Assembly (NCBI GenBank): GCA_002376725.1
Contig: DFOM01000067.1
Span: 1-49,505 of the forward strand
DNA: 49,505 nucleotides
Reading direction: 5' to 3'
From: Cloacimonetes bacterium UBA3541
Lineage (GTDB): Bacteria; Cloacimonadota; Cloacimonadia; Cloacimonadales; Cloacimonadaceae
Shown here: positions 1-9,865 of the stretch, one piece after another
Layout: the number at the start of each line of letters is the position of its first letter
Numbering within the stretch: the stretch's first letter is position 1
Notes under the pieces: generated by a model
Database searches by the model: none
What the model was told of the DNA's origin: nothing
The model's input: only the letters and a program-made list of their open reading frames with translations
Position numbers and translations under genes: made by a program

Positions 1-50
1 CCTACTTGACTCTCTCTTAGCACTTTAGCTAAGAAAGAGACAGGAGCGAG
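1..50 (-). repeat. dispersed stem-loop repeat, copy 1 (inverted relative to copy 2)
   Basis: The reverse complement of 1-50 matches 19223-19272 at 42 of 50 positions by eye, without gaps. The copy is itself a hairpin: TCTTAGC (15-21) pairs with GCTAAGA (28-34) around a 6-nt loop, and flanking TCTCT and AGAGA extend the stem with a small bulge. Weaker similarity seems to continue to about position 85. The element may extend left beyond the window. Confidence 0.7.
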
Positions 51-313
51 TAAGGGTGTTATCAGGAGATTAAGAAAGAAGATATACACTCTAATGTTAG
101 GACAATAATATGTAATAATATCATGATTTACAAGCTATGATGAGATAAAGTATTAAATTTATTTGTCTATAGTTTTGCATAAATGAAAGATATAAGAAGC
201 TGATCGTTAAAATACCCAATAATTACGCAAGGTTGAATAATATCATTTCTGGTGATACTTCACTCATAAATATAGCATAATTCTTTCTGATTTTTTATAG
301 AAAAACTTTATAC

Positions 314-343
314 TTGACAGCAAACAATATACCGGAGTTCTAG
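314..343 (+). promoter_or_regulatory. candidate promoter of the lipoprotein gene
   Basis: A perfect TTGACA (314-319) lies 67 nt before the ATG at 387. Eighteen bases further is TTCTAG, only a partial match to a standard -10 box. The -35 assignment is reasonable; the -10 is a guess. Confidence 0.4.
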
Positions 344-386
344 TTTAATGAATGAATTAGGATATAATAAAGTTGAGAGGCTTGCT

Positions 387-1007
387 ATGAAAAAGCTATC
401 TTTATGGATTTTACCTGTAATGGCTTTATTGTTCATTACGGGTTGTGATTCCGGAGGAGCTTTCCGAGTAATTAATCAAACATCCTATCCACTTTATGTT
501 AAAGTGGACGAACAGGATGAAGTCACTATTCCGGGCAAAGCTGATTATATATTTGAGATTGAAACAGAAAAGGAAAGCATTTTCAATCCTGATGTGGAAA
601 AGAAAGTTCCTGTCTGGATGATAGGTGAAACTTTTCAGATTTATGATGATTATTCAGGATCTTATACAGATTCAACTACTATAACCATAAAGGTTAACAA
701 GACTACCAATGCTTACATTCAGCCTAACCGAGCAAGCATCAAAGTAGTTAATGACAGTGACTTATGGATAGCTAAAATTGATATTTATAAGCACAATTTC
801 ATTGGTGTTGTAAGTCATCATACTATTGACCCCATAGCACCGCATAGTTTTAACTTCAAAAATGTAGATTATGTAACTCCTAATAACAATTTCTACTACT
901 TTGTTCTCGTTGAACTTGAAGATGGAACGCGCTATCAATTTGGTGGAGAGAATGTAATACTTCAGAAGGACGAGCAATTTTTAGTTACCGTTATAAATCC
1001 CCAATAA
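387..1007 (+). CDS. lipoprotein of unknown function
   Basis: This 206-residue protein begins with a lipoprotein signal peptide: two lysines, a hydrophobic stretch and the lipobox ITGC with Cys20, so it should be lipid-anchored in the envelope. I chose the ATG at 387, not the in-frame ATG at 348, because the earlier start would put 13 hydrophilic residues before the signal peptide and because GAGAGG lies just upstream of 387. The mature part is rich in Asp, Asn, Thr and Tyr and looks beta-stranded; two similar stretches beginning 'FRVINQTSYPL' and 'SIKVVNDSDLW' hint at two copies of one small domain. I recognise no family. The M16 protease gene follows after 23 nt, so the two are probably co-transcribed. 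Confidence 0.8.
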   Translation: MKKLSLWILPVMALLFITGCDSGGAFRVINQTSYPLYVKVDEQDEVTIPGKADYIFEIETEKESIFNPDVEKKVPVWMIGETFQIYDDYSGSYTDSTTITIKVNKTTNAYIQPNRASIKVVNDSDLWIAKIDIYKHNFIGVVSHHTIDPIAPHSFNFKNVDYVTPNNNFYYFVLVELEDGTRYQFGGENVILQKDEQFLVTVINPQ

Positions 1008-1030
1008 ATAATAAAGGAATTCTATTCTAA

Positions 1031-3862
1031 ATGAACTCAAAGAAATTTATCTTTGTAATTGTGCTATTTTTTGCACTTTTTACTACCCTTCTAGCACTTC
1101 CCAATGAACTTTTAGAACAACCTCTCCAACAGGATCCTGCAATTCTTTCAGGACAATTACCAAATGGTTTTACTTATTATATACAGAGCAATCCTAATCC
1201 TGCTCATCTGGCAGAGCTTCGTCTTTATGTGGATGTAGGTTCTGTAGATGAGGATAATGACCAGCGTGGTTTAGCTCATTTTACAGAACATATGGTTTTT
1301 AATGGCACGAAAAATTTTGCTAAGTCAGAACTGGTAAATTATCTTTCTTCCATCGGAATGGGCTATGCTAATGGTCTTAATGCTATGACCAGTTATGATT
1401 ATACCATATACACTTTAAAAATCCCTACTGATGATAAAGAAAAATTGAATAAAGGATTGATGATACTATCTGATATGGCTTATCAAGCCACTTTTGACCC
1501 CGAAGAAATAGAAAAGGAACGAGGAGTAATCATTGAAGAATGGCGTATGGGGCAGGATGCAGCAAGCAGAATCCGAGATAAACAGAATAGTGTAATTCTT
1601 GCTGGTTCACGCTATGCAGAGCGTTCACCTATTGGCACTTATGAAGTAATAAGTAGTTTTACTCGGGATACCCTATTACGGTTTTATAAAGATTGGTATC
1701 GTCCCGATTTACAAAAACTTGTTATAGTAGGAGATTTTGACCCGCAAGAAATTTTAGCCCTGGTAAATCAGTATTTTGGTGTTATTCCTAAACCAGTAAA
1801 TCCGAGACCTAAACAGGAGTTTAAAGTTCCTGAAAACCTCACCCCTGTTGCCGTAGTAGCAACTGACCCGGAATATCCTTATAATATGTTGAATGTGATG
1901 TGGAAAAAGGAACCCAGTCCAGTCCAGACCTATGGTAGCTATCTAAGTTATGTGAAAAATAGCCTGTTTTTTACAATGTTAAATTCTCGTTTGGATGAAT
2001 TTAGCAAGACTGCTGATCCACCCTATTCTTTTGCTGCTGCCTATGAATATCCTATGCTCAGAACAATGTCTTCTACATCCATTATGTCTATGTTCATTCC
2101 CAACAAAGCAGAAGAGGCATTAACCACAATGCTTACAGAAGCAGAAAGGGTACAAAGATATGGATTTTTAAATAGTGAATTTGAAAGAGCCAAGGCTCAA
2201 ATTTTGAGGGAAGCACAACGAACTGTGGATCAGAAGGAAACGCGCGAATCAAGTCAGATTGCCTGGGAACTGATTTTCAATCTATCTTATAATGATGTAA
2301 CTTTAAGTCCAGAGCAAGATTTAGAACTTACCGGAACTTTTCTGGAAGAGCTGACCTTGCCTGAAATAAATTCAATAGTTACTCAACTGATTCAGGAAAA
2401 GAATATGTGCATTTCCATTGGTGCTCCAGAAAAAGAAGGATTAACTTATCCTTCTGAGGCTAGATTACTGGAAATTGCTCAAAATATCGGCACTCAGGAA
2501 CTTATAGCTTATAAAGATAAAGCTTTATCTGCTCCACTTATGTCTCATCTACCCAAGCCTGTAAAAATCAAAAAAGAAAGCTATAATCCTGAAACGGATA
2601 TCTACTACTGGCAATTGAAAAATGGTGTTAAAATCTACGCCAAAAAGACAGATTTCAAGAATGATGAGGTGCTACTTTCTGCTATCAGTCCTGGTGGTTA
2701 TACAAGGTATAATGAAGAAGATATTCCTGCAGCAGAACTCGTTTCCAGCTATCTTAAAGAAAGTGGATTTGGTTCTTTTGATGCAATATCGCTTTCTAAA
2801 GCTACAGCTGATAAAGTAGCACGTGTCTCTCTGAATGTCGGTCCCTACACTGAAACACTGGATGCCTCCTGCTCACCTAAAGATATGGAACTGATGTTTC
2901 AAATGATATATCAGTATGCAACCAATCCCAGATTTAATGCTCAGGATTTTCAATCTTTTATTCAGCGTACTAAGACCTATTATGAAAACCGAAACTTAGA
3001 ACCGGTGAATGTCTTTATGGATAAAATTGATAAAGAACTTTATAATAACCATCCCTATAGAGTTAATCTGGCAGAAGTTGACCTGGATAAGATTGAAATG
3101 AGCACGGTAGAACGCATTTATCGTGACCGCTTTGCTGATTTCTCGGATTTTAGCTTCATAATTGTTGGTAACTTTGATGAAAAACAACTAAAACATTACT
3201 GTCAGACATATCTGGGAAATTTACCCATTAAAAACAGAAAAGAACAGATTAAAGATGTAAATATCTATCCGATAAGTGGACAAAAAGAGGTAAGATTTAC
3301 TAAAGGCGCAACTGATCGTGCCTTTGTAGCTCACATCACCAATGGTATATATAATCCGGGCATTGAAAACGATGTGTTGATGGATGGCCTGGTTTATGTT
3401 ATGAATGAAAAGTTAAGAGAAAATATCCGTGAAGAAAGAAGTGGAGTCTATGTCATTCAAACCTGGTCTGATATGTCTCCTTATCCGAAACCCTATTATC
3501 TATTAAATGTTATTATGGCTTGTGCACCTCTTAGAGTAAATGAACTTAATGATGCCATTTTTGCGACTTTAGATAGTTTACAGAGTAATTTAATAGATGA
3601 GCGATATATAATCTCTGCGAGAGAAACACTCAAACAGCAATTTAAACAGAATATAAGGTCTAATAGATACTGGATTAATCAATTAAGGACAAATGTCTGG
3701 CTGGGAAAACCATTAACTGAATTCACCAATAGACCTCAATATATAGACCGATTAACCGCAGAAGGTATTATCGCAGCGGCAAATACTTATTTGAAATTCA
3801 ATGAAAATAAGCTAAGCGTGATAATGCTTCCGGAGAATGGGAAAAAAGATTCAAAGAACTAA
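1031..3862 (+). CDS. secreted M16-family zinc metalloprotease (pitrilysin/insulinase type)
   Basis: This 943-residue protein should cleave peptides in the periplasm or at the outer membrane. Residues 1-22 form a signal peptide without a lipobox. The inverted zinc motif HFTEH (83-87) supplies two His ligands and the catalytic Glu, and the third ligand is expected in the acidic stretch EEIEKERGVIIEEW near 158-171. The order N-terminal M16 domain, inactive M16_C domain (about 200-400) and a second M16 half (about 530-930) is the usual full-length clam-shell layout. The C-terminus ends in a short charged tail without a recognisable type IX secretion sorting domain. It follows the lipoprotein gene closely. 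Family assignment is secure; substrate is unknown. Confidence 0.93.
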   Translation: MNSKKFIFVIVLFFALFTTLLALPNELLEQPLQQDPAILSGQLPNGFTYYIQSNPNPAHLAELRLYVDVGSVDEDNDQRGLAHFTEHMVFNGTKNFAKSELVNYLSSIGMGYANGLNAMTSYDYTIYTLKIPTDDKEKLNKGLMILSDMAYQATFDPEEIEKERGVIIEEWRMGQDAASRIRDKQNSVILAGSRYAERSPIGTYEVISSFTRDTLLRFYKDWYRPDLQKLVIVGDFDPQEILALVNQYFGVIPKPVNPRPKQEFKVPENLTPVAVVATDPEYPYNMLNVMWKKEPSPVQTYGSYLSYVKNSLFFTMLNSRLDEFSKTADPPYSFAAAYEYPMLRTMSSTSIMSMFIPNKAEEALTTMLTEAERVQRYGFLNSEFERAKAQILREAQRTVDQKETRESSQIAWELIFNLSYNDVTLSPEQDLELTGTFLEELTLPEINSIVTQLIQEKNMCISIGAPEKEGLTYPSEARLLEIAQNIGTQELIAYKDKALSAPLMSHLPKPVKIKKESYNPETDIYYWQLKNGVKIYAKKTDFKNDEVLLSAISPGGYTRYNEEDIPAAELVSSYLKESGFGSFDAISLSKATADKVARVSLNVGPYTETLDASCSPKDMELMFQMIYQYATNPRFNAQDFQSFIQRTKTYYENRNLEPVNVFMDKIDKELYNNHPYRVNLAEVDLDKIEMSTVERIYRDRFADFSDFSFIIVGNFDEKQLKHYCQTYLGNLPIKNRKEQIKDVNIYPISGQKEVRFTKGATDRAFVAHITNGIYNPGIENDVLMDGLVYVMNEKLRENIREERSGVYVIQTWSDMSPYPKPYYLLNVIMACAPLRVNELNDAIFATLDSLQSNLIDERYIISARETLKQQFKQNIRSNRYWINQLRTNVWLGKPLTEFTNRPQYIDRLTAEGIIAAANTYLKFNENKLSVIMLPENGKKDSKN

Positions 3863-3901
3863 GAATTACAATTAGATAGCTATTTAATTAGTTCAAATCA
3901 A

Positions 3902-3931
3902 TTGACAGTATAGCCCTTTTAAGAACTAAGG
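3902..3931 (+). promoter_or_regulatory. candidate nifJ promoter
   Basis: TTGACA at 3902-3907 is followed 18 bases later by CTAAGG (3926-3931). It sits 76 nt before the nifJ start in the only gap between the protease and nifJ genes. The -35 is clear; the -10 is weak. Confidence 0.4.
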
Positions 3932-3982
3932 TTAAAAAAACATTGATTTTAATAGAAAAATAGATAAATAAGGAGTTATCCT

Positions 3983-6900
3983 ATGGCTGATACTAAAAAA
4001 GCCACAATGGATGGTAATACTGCTGCTGCACATATCGCTTATGCTTTCGCAGAAGTGGCTGCTATCTATCCTATTACACCCTCCTCACCAATAGGAGAAC
4101 TTGTAGATGCCTGGGCAGCAAATGGAAAAAAGAATCTGAATGGTACAACGGTAGATGTGATAGAAATGCAATCCGAAGCTGGAGCTGCAGGAGCTGTTCA
4201 CGGAGCTCTTTCCGCCGGAGCAGTAACTACCACTTTCACAGCTTCACAGGGTTTGATGCTAATGATTCCTAATATGCATAAAATTGCAGGAGAAATGCTT
4301 CCTACAGTATTTTATGTAACCGCTCGTTCTCTGGCTGCACAATCTCTATCCATTTTTGGTGACCATTCTGATGTTATGAGTGCTCGAAACACTGGTTTTG
4401 CTTTTTTGGCATGTAACAGTGTTCAGGAAGTGATGGACCTTGCACTAGTAGCCCAGTTAGCTACAATGAAGACTTCCATCCCATTTGTAGTTTTCTTTGA
4501 TGGTTTTCGTACTTCTCATGAACTTCAAAAGATAGAAGTGATAGATTATGATACTATAGCTGAATTGAATGACCCTAAATGGGTGGAAGCCTTTCGTCAA
4601 AGAGCTCTTAATCCAGACCATCCTCATATCAAAGTAGGACAAGAAAATCCAGATGTTTATTTTCAAGGAAGAGAAACAGTTAACAGACACTATTTAGCTG
4701 CGACTGATATCGTAGCTGAAACAATGAAACAGGTTGGAGATAAAATAGGACGCTATTACCATCCCTTTGAATATGTTGGTCATCCTGAAGCTGAATATAT
4801 TACTATTGCAATGGGTAGTGCATGTGAAACAATTGAAGAAACCATAACATTTTTAAATAAAGAAAGGAATATGAGGCTGGGACTGATTAAAGTTCATCTT
4901 TATCGCCCGTTCAGCGTAGAGCATCTCCTTTCCGTTATTCCTTCCAGTGTAAAAGGTATCGCCATTTTGGACCGCACTAAGGAACCTGGTTCTATTGGAG
5001 AACCGCTTTATCTGGATGTAGTATCTGCTTTAAAGAATCGTTCTGATCTTCACATTATTGGAGGTCGCTATGGCTTATCCAGTAAAGAATTTACCCCTCA
5101 GATGGTCTTAGCTGTATATAAGCACTTGATTTCCAAGGGATTTCATGGTTTTACCGTAGGTATAGATGATGATTTGACCAATAAGAGTTTACCCTTTGAT
5201 GAACCTCTTGATCCCAGTCCTAAGGATACTATTAATTGTAAATTCTGGGGATTAGGTTCAGATGGAACAGTGGGTGCTAATAAAAATAGCATTAAAATCA
5301 TTGGAGACCACACTGACCTTTATGTTCAAGGCTATTTCCAGTATGATTCTAAAAAGAGTGGTGGTATAACTCGTAGCCATCTACGTTTTGGTAAATCTCC
5401 GATAAAGAGCCAGTACCTGATATATCAGGAAGATTTTGTTGCCTGCCACAATCCTGCCTACATTGGTCGTTTTGACCTATTAGAAGGAATCAAAGAAAAT
5501 GGAGTGTTCCTGCTCAATTCTCACTGGACCAGAGAAGAGATTTTTGAGAACCTAACTCGTAGTATGCAAGAAATTATCATCAAACGCAACATTAAATTCT
5601 ATAACATAAACGCCTTGCAAATTGCAGAAGAGGTCGGATTGGGCGGAAGAATAAATACTGTAATGCAAACTGCTTTCTTCCTTATTTCCGGCATTTTGGA
5701 ACGAAATGAAGCCATTGCTCTAATTAAAGAATCTATCCGTAAAACCTATGGTAGAAAGGGTGAAGAAGTCGTAAATATGAATCTTTTGGCAGTAGATAAA
5801 GTTAATGAGGCACTGGTACAAATTGACATTCCGGACACTCTTCCAGAGAAATTTGCTCCTGATAAGAAACTGGTCCCTGATGATGCTTCTAATTTTGTAA
5901 AGAGAGTAATAGAACCAGTTATGAGAGAAAAAGGGGACCAGATAAAGGTTTCCGAAATGCCATTGGATGGAGCTATTGAAACAGGAACTGCTAAATTGGA
6001 AAAAAGACGTGTTGCTCCTATGGTTCCGCACTGGATGGCGGAAAAATGTATTCAATGCAATCAGTGTTCCTTTGTATGTCCTCATGCAGCTATTAGGGCT
6101 AAACTTATCAAAGAGGAAGATTTAAAAGATGCTCCTGCTTCTTTTAATACGCTTAAGGCTATTGGCGCTGAAGGATTTCAATATAAAGTTCAAGTTTATA
6201 TTGATGATTGTCAGGGCTGCAAAGTATGCGTGAATGAATGTCCTAAAGAAGCATTAGAGATGTCACCTATTGAAGATGAAAGAGCTAAAGGCGAACAAGA
6301 AAACTATGAATTCTTTGAAAAGCTACCCTATGATTATACTGGTTCTTTCAAATATACCTCTGTTAAAGGCTCTCAGTTCAAACAACCCTTACTGGAATTC
6401 TCTGGTGCCTGTGCTGGATGTGGTGAAACTCCCTACATAAAGTTACTTACCCAGCTTTTTGGTGATAGAATGATTATAGCTAATGCCACAGGCTGTTCTT
6501 CTATCTGGGGTGGGACCTTCCCCACGATTCCTTATACCAAGAATCAAGCAGGTAAGGGTCCCGCCTGGGCAAATTCACTCTTTGAAGACAATGCAGAATA
6601 CGGATTTGGTATGCGTCTGGCAGTGAATTCTAATCGCAAATTATTGCAAATCTACCTTCAAAAACTGTTAGAAAAAGAGCTAACAGCGGAGCTTAGGGAA
6701 GCCTTTACTTATGCTTTAGAACACTGGGAAGAAGTTGACCAGGCAGCTAAAGATAATGCTGCTCAGATAAAGAACTTACTTACTGACGCTATTAGCACTG
6801 CTAATGGAGATAGCAAAACCCTATTACAAAAAGTAAAAGAACTTCAAGATTACCTGATAGATCGCTCCATTTGGGCAATAGGAGGTGATGGTTGGGCTTA

Positions 6901-7504
6901 TGATATTGGATATGGTGGCTTAGACCATGTGATGGCAGCAAACAAGAATGTAAATATCTTTGTTTTGGACACAGAAGTCTATTCCAATACAGGAGGTCAA
7001 GCTTCAAAATCAACTCCATTGGGAGCTATTGCTCGCTTTGCAGAAGCTGGTAAAAATACTAATAAAAAAGACCTGGGAATGATGATGATGACCTATGGCT
7101 ATGTTTATGTTGCCTCTATTGCTATGGGAGCAAATAAAGTGCAAGCAATAAAAGCAATTTTAGAAGCTGAAGCCTACCCTGGTCCTTCCATAATCATTGC
7201 CTATGCTCCTTGCATTAATCATGGTATTGATATGTCTTATTCACAAATAAGGCAGAAAACTGCGGTAGATGCAGGTTATTGGCTGCTTTATCGCTATAAT
7301 CCGCTTAATGTAGTTCAGGGGAAAAATCCTTTAACTCTAGATAGCAAAGAGCCTTCTCTAAGTGTAAAGGAATTTCTGAAAAGCGAAAGAAGATATGCAG
7401 CATTAAAAGATATTGCGCCTGAACGCTCGGAGATATTACAAAATGAAGCAGAAGAATTCTTTAAAGAACGATATCTTCGGTATAAAAAATTGGCACAAGA
7501 TTAA
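3983..7504 (+). CDS. nifJ: pyruvate:ferredoxin (flavodoxin) oxidoreductase, single-chain
   Basis: This cytoplasmic 1173-residue enzyme oxidises pyruvate with CoA to acetyl-CoA and CO2 and passes electrons to ferredoxin. It has the full single-chain order. The N-terminal domain starts with 'AYAFAEVAAIYPITPSSP'. Domains II to IV follow, then a two-cluster ferredoxin domain with CIQCNQCSFVCP (about 689-700) and CQGCKVCVNECP (about 743-754). The C-terminal TPP-binding domain carries CAGCGE near 811 and GDGWAYDIGYGG near 967. Length is typical. An SD-like AAGGAG precedes the ATG. It appears to be a single-gene unit, with a promoter box upstream and a hairpin downstream. The enzyme fits an anaerobe that ferments amino acids or organic acids. 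Confidence 0.97.
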   Translation: MADTKKATMDGNTAAAHIAYAFAEVAAIYPITPSSPIGELVDAWAANGKKNLNGTTVDVIEMQSEAGAAGAVHGALSAGAVTTTFTASQGLMLMIPNMHKIAGEMLPTVFYVTARSLAAQSLSIFGDHSDVMSARNTGFAFLACNSVQEVMDLALVAQLATMKTSIPFVVFFDGFRTSHELQKIEVIDYDTIAELNDPKWVEAFRQRALNPDHPHIKVGQENPDVYFQGRETVNRHYLAATDIVAETMKQVGDKIGRYYHPFEYVGHPEAEYITIAMGSACETIEETITFLNKERNMRLGLIKVHLYRPFSVEHLLSVIPSSVKGIAILDRTKEPGSIGEPLYLDVVSALKNRSDLHIIGGRYGLSSKEFTPQMVLAVYKHLISKGFHGFTVGIDDDLTNKSLPFDEPLDPSPKDTINCKFWGLGSDGTVGANKNSIKIIGDHTDLYVQGYFQYDSKKSGGITRSHLRFGKSPIKSQYLIYQEDFVACHNPAYIGRFDLLEGIKENGVFLLNSHWTREEIFENLTRSMQEIIIKRNIKFYNINALQIAEEVGLGGRINTVMQTAFFLISGILERNEAIALIKESIRKTYGRKGEEVVNMNLLAVDKVNEALVQIDIPDTLPEKFAPDKKLVPDDASNFVKRVIEPVMREKGDQIKVSEMPLDGAIETGTAKLEKRRVAPMVPHWMAEKCIQCNQCSFVCPHAAIRAKLIKEEDLKDAPASFNTLKAIGAEGFQYKVQVYIDDCQGCKVCVNECPKEALEMSPIEDERAKGEQENYEFFEKLPYDYTGSFKYTSVKGSQFKQPLLEFSGACAGCGETPYIKLLTQLFGDRMIIANATGCSSIWGGTFPTIPYTKNQAGKGPAWANSLFEDNAEYGFGMRLAVNSNRKLLQIYLQKLLEKELTAELREAFTYALEHWEEVDQAAKDNAAQIKNLLTDAISTANGDSKTLLQKVKELQDYLIDRSIWAIGGDGWAYDIGYGGLDHVMAANKNVNIFVLDTEVYSNTGGQASKSTPLGAIARFAEAGKNTNKKDLGMMMMTYGYVYVASIAMGANKVQAIKAILEAEAYPGPSIIIAYAPCINHGIDMSYSQIRQKTAVDAGYWLLYRYNPLNVVQGKNPLTLDSKEPSLSVKEFLKSERRYAALKDIAPERSEILQNEAEEFFKERYLRYKKLAQD

Positions 7505-7555
7505 ATCAACGCTCTTCTTAGTATAAACTTAAAAATAGTATATCAAAGATATGCG

Positions 7556-7579
7556 GGGCTTGGCAACAAGGTCAAGCCC
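7556..7579 (+). terminator. hairpin after nifJ
   Basis: GGGCTTG (7556-7562) pairs with CAAGCCC (7573-7579) around a 10-nt loop. The following TTATTT is only moderately T-rich, so this is a probable but weak intrinsic terminator of the nifJ transcript. Confidence 0.5.
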
Positions 7580-7745
7580 TTATTTGATAATTTATAGCAA
7601 GGTAAGACAATCTAAATATTCTATCCTGAATAATAAGGGAAAATATAGCAAGAATCATAATATAGGCTAGATTCTTTTAAATTGACAAGAAAATCAATCT
7701 ATATTTTCCTTGAATTAAAAATATAATGGGAATATATTAATAAAA

Positions 7746-8639
7746 ATGAAACTATTTGAGACTCATGCTCATCTCGATTTACCCGACTTTGACTCAGACC
7801 GCGAGTCATTAATTCAGGAATGCTTTAATAGCGGTATAAAATATATAATCAATATAGGTTTTAACAATGAAACCTCGCTTAATTCTTTGGAATTAGCAAA
7901 AAAGCATCTGCATATTTTCTCAACTGTAGGATATCATCCTCATGAGGCAACAGATTTTGATGCAGAAGTAGTTAAGTATCTTGCCCGAGAAAAAAAAGTT
8001 GTAGCTGTGGGTGAAATTGGTCTGGATTTCTTTCGCAATCTTGCACCTTATTCCGTTCAAAGAGAAGTCTTCTCCAACCAGGTTCTTTTAGCGATGGACT
8101 ATGATTTGCCCATAATTGTTCACGACCGCGATGCTCATCAAGAATGCTTTAAAATTCTGAAACAAGCAAATGCGAAGGATGTTGTGTTTCACTGCTTTTC
8201 TGGTGATTTAATCTTTGCTCAACAAGTGCTTGATGAAGGCTGGATGATATCATTTACTGGTTCTATTACCTATCCCAATGCCAAGTTAGATGATGTGATT
8301 AGAATGATGCCTTTAGACCAATTTATGATTGAAACAGACTGTCCCTATCTTACTCCTTATCCTCATAAAGGTCATAGAAATAGTCCTCTTTTCTTACATC
8401 TTGTAGCCGAAAAGATAGCAGATATAAGAGGAATTACACCTAATGAAGTAGCAGAATATTCTTATAATAATGCTTATCGCTTTTTCAGAATTCCAGCTGA
8501 CCCCATTAAAACTGCCCGAGGAAAAACAAGTCGTAAAACAAGCGTCACCGCGAAAATAGCTAAATCCCGAAAAAATTATATGGTCCCCTCTACAGGCAAA
8601 ACTATAACCAAGATTAAAAAAGGACTTAATAAAAAGTGA
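7746..8639 (+). CDS. tatD: TatD-family metal-dependent hydrolase with a basic C-terminal tail
   Basis: TatD proteins are TIM-barrel metal-dependent DNases or hydrolases. The metal ligands are visible: H7-A-H9 in THAHLD, Glu90 in GEIGLDF, His126 in VHDRD, His149 in FHCFSG and Asp198 in ETDCPYLTP. The family is usually about 255-265 residues; this protein has 297. The extra roughly 45 C-terminal residues, after the final helix (NAYRFF), are rich in Lys and Arg, which suggests nucleic-acid contact. TTGACA at 7682-7687 is a plausible promoter box. This is the first gene of an eight-gene operon and its stop overlaps the GTG of the next gene by 4 nt. Confidence 0.92.
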   Translation: MKLFETHAHLDLPDFDSDRESLIQECFNSGIKYIINIGFNNETSLNSLELAKKHLHIFSTVGYHPHEATDFDAEVVKYLAREKKVVAVGEIGLDFFRNLAPYSVQREVFSNQVLLAMDYDLPIIVHDRDAHQECFKILKQANAKDVVFHCFSGDLIFAQQVLDEGWMISFTGSITYPNAKLDDVIRMMPLDQFMIETDCPYLTPYPHKGHRNSPLFLHLVAEKIADIRGITPNEVAEYSYNNAYRFFRIPADPIKTARGKTSRKTSVTAKIAKSRKNYMVPSTGKTITKIKKGLNKK

Positions 8640-9865
8640 AGAAAATCATCTTTATAATATCAATATTAGTCATTTTAACTTTCTCTTCAGAAGCTGGTAA
8701 TTCCATTTTCTCCTACGATGGATATCCCGTGCAATATTATGGAACTGATATTTATAGCCTGGGAATGGGTGATACTGGAACCAGCGATATTTTCCGTGTG
8801 AATAATGGCTTTGCCAATCCTGCTATGAATAATCCAGATAATCGTTGCTTCTTTTCAACGGGTATTATACCGAGCTATAATGCCTATCGTTCTAAAGACA
8901 ATGAAGGAAGAACAAAAAGTTTTCTGGATAACTCACTGGATTTCCCTCTTTTTAGCTTAAGTGTCCCTTTCAAACTTCATAGATTTGGATTTCAATTTAA
9001 TCCTTATGTTTCGGGAATAGTTTCTAACGAACATTCTTTTTTACTGGAAGATGGTACTGAGATAGTGGAAAAACAATCTATAGACCGTTATATCTATCGT
9101 GCAGACCTAATTTATAGTTATAGATGGAAAAATAATAGTTTTGGCGTAAGTGGGAATTACTTTTTTGGCCATGACATTAGAAATTTTAAGCAAGAGGGTA
9201 ATTTCGGATTATTTAATACCAAAGAGGAGCTCAGTAGAGACTTTAAGAATCCTACTTTTACTCTGGGTTATTTATGGCATAATAATAAACTTGCCATTGG
9301 TGCTCATTATACAAAGTCCACTAAATTGAAAGGAGAGGAGGTTCGTTCCTCTATTCATCAAACTGAGGAAGCGATCACTTATACTTTCCAGATTCCTTCT
9401 CAATACTCACTAAGTTTTACGGCATTGCCTCTATCCCAGTTCAAAATTGCCTGTGACTTACATTATGAGACCTGGAAGGCTATAGATAAAGACCAATATA
9501 CTGATAGCTGGAAAGCTGGATTGGGTTTAGCTTACGAACCCTCTGCTTCAGATGAACATAAGGGAATATTGAATCTTCCTATGCGAACAGGAATCTCTTA
9601 TCGTCATCTCCCCTTTCAGGTAAATGAAGCAGATGTTAATGAGCTTGCTCTATCTTTAGGAATATCACTGCCTCTGCCGGTTAGTGCAAATCGCATTGAC
9701 ATTGGCTTTCAATATAGCCAACGAGGTAATCTGGAAAACAATAAACTAATGGATAACTCCTTTTTCCTGATGCTTGGCTTCACTGGATTTGATATTTTCT
9801 CCAAACCTATAGACCGAACAGTGCCACGAGACATTCCCGAAAAGGAAGATATAATTTTATGGTAG
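8636..9865 (+). CDS. predicted outer-membrane beta-barrel protein (PorV/FadL-like)
   Basis: This 409-residue protein starts at a GTG inside the tatD stop (GTGA overlap). The first 20 residues are a signal peptide (MKKIIFIISILVILTF). The mature N-terminus contains 'LGMGDTGTSD' and 'NNGFANPAM', which resembles the start of PorV/FadL-type barrels. The rest alternates polar and aromatic residues, as in transmembrane beta strands. An outer-membrane location is therefore likely, with transport or scaffold roles both possible. It is co-transcribed with envelope genes. The family call is by pattern only, and I would not assign it to PorV itself. Confidence 0.65.
   Translation: MKKIIFIISILVILTFSSEAGNSIFSYDGYPVQYYGTDIYSLGMGDTGTSDIFRVNNGFANPAMNNPDNRCFFSTGIIPSYNAYRSKDNEGRTKSFLDNSLDFPLFSLSVPFKLHRFGFQFNPYVSGIVSNEHSFLLEDGTEIVEKQSIDRYIYRADLIYSYRWKNNSFGVSGNYFFGHDIRNFKQEGNFGLFNTKEELSRDFKNPTFTLGYLWHNNKLAIGAHYTKSTKLKGEEVRSSIHQTEEAITYTFQIPSQYSLSFTALPLSQFKIACDLHYETWKAIDKDQYTDSWKAGLGLAYEPSASDEHKGILNLPMRTGISYRHLPFQVNEADVNELALSLGISLPLPVSANRIDIGFQYSQRGNLENNKLMDNSFFLMLGFTGFDIFSKPIDRTVPRDIPEKEDIILW

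Larger units (their letters stand above)
1..386. other. gene-free stretch upstream of the first lipoprotein gene
   Basis: No convincing coding region is visible here. The stretch holds one copy of a dispersed stem-loop repeat at 1-50, AT-rich sequence after it, and a TTGACA box at 314-319 that probably drives the lipoprotein gene at 387. The window edge cuts whatever lies upstream of the repeat. Confidence 0.6.

Noticed and set aside
7556..7579. tRNA-like or riboswitch structure after nifJ
   Set aside because: Only one simple stem-loop is visible; no cloverleaf arms or conserved riboswitch core follow before tatD.
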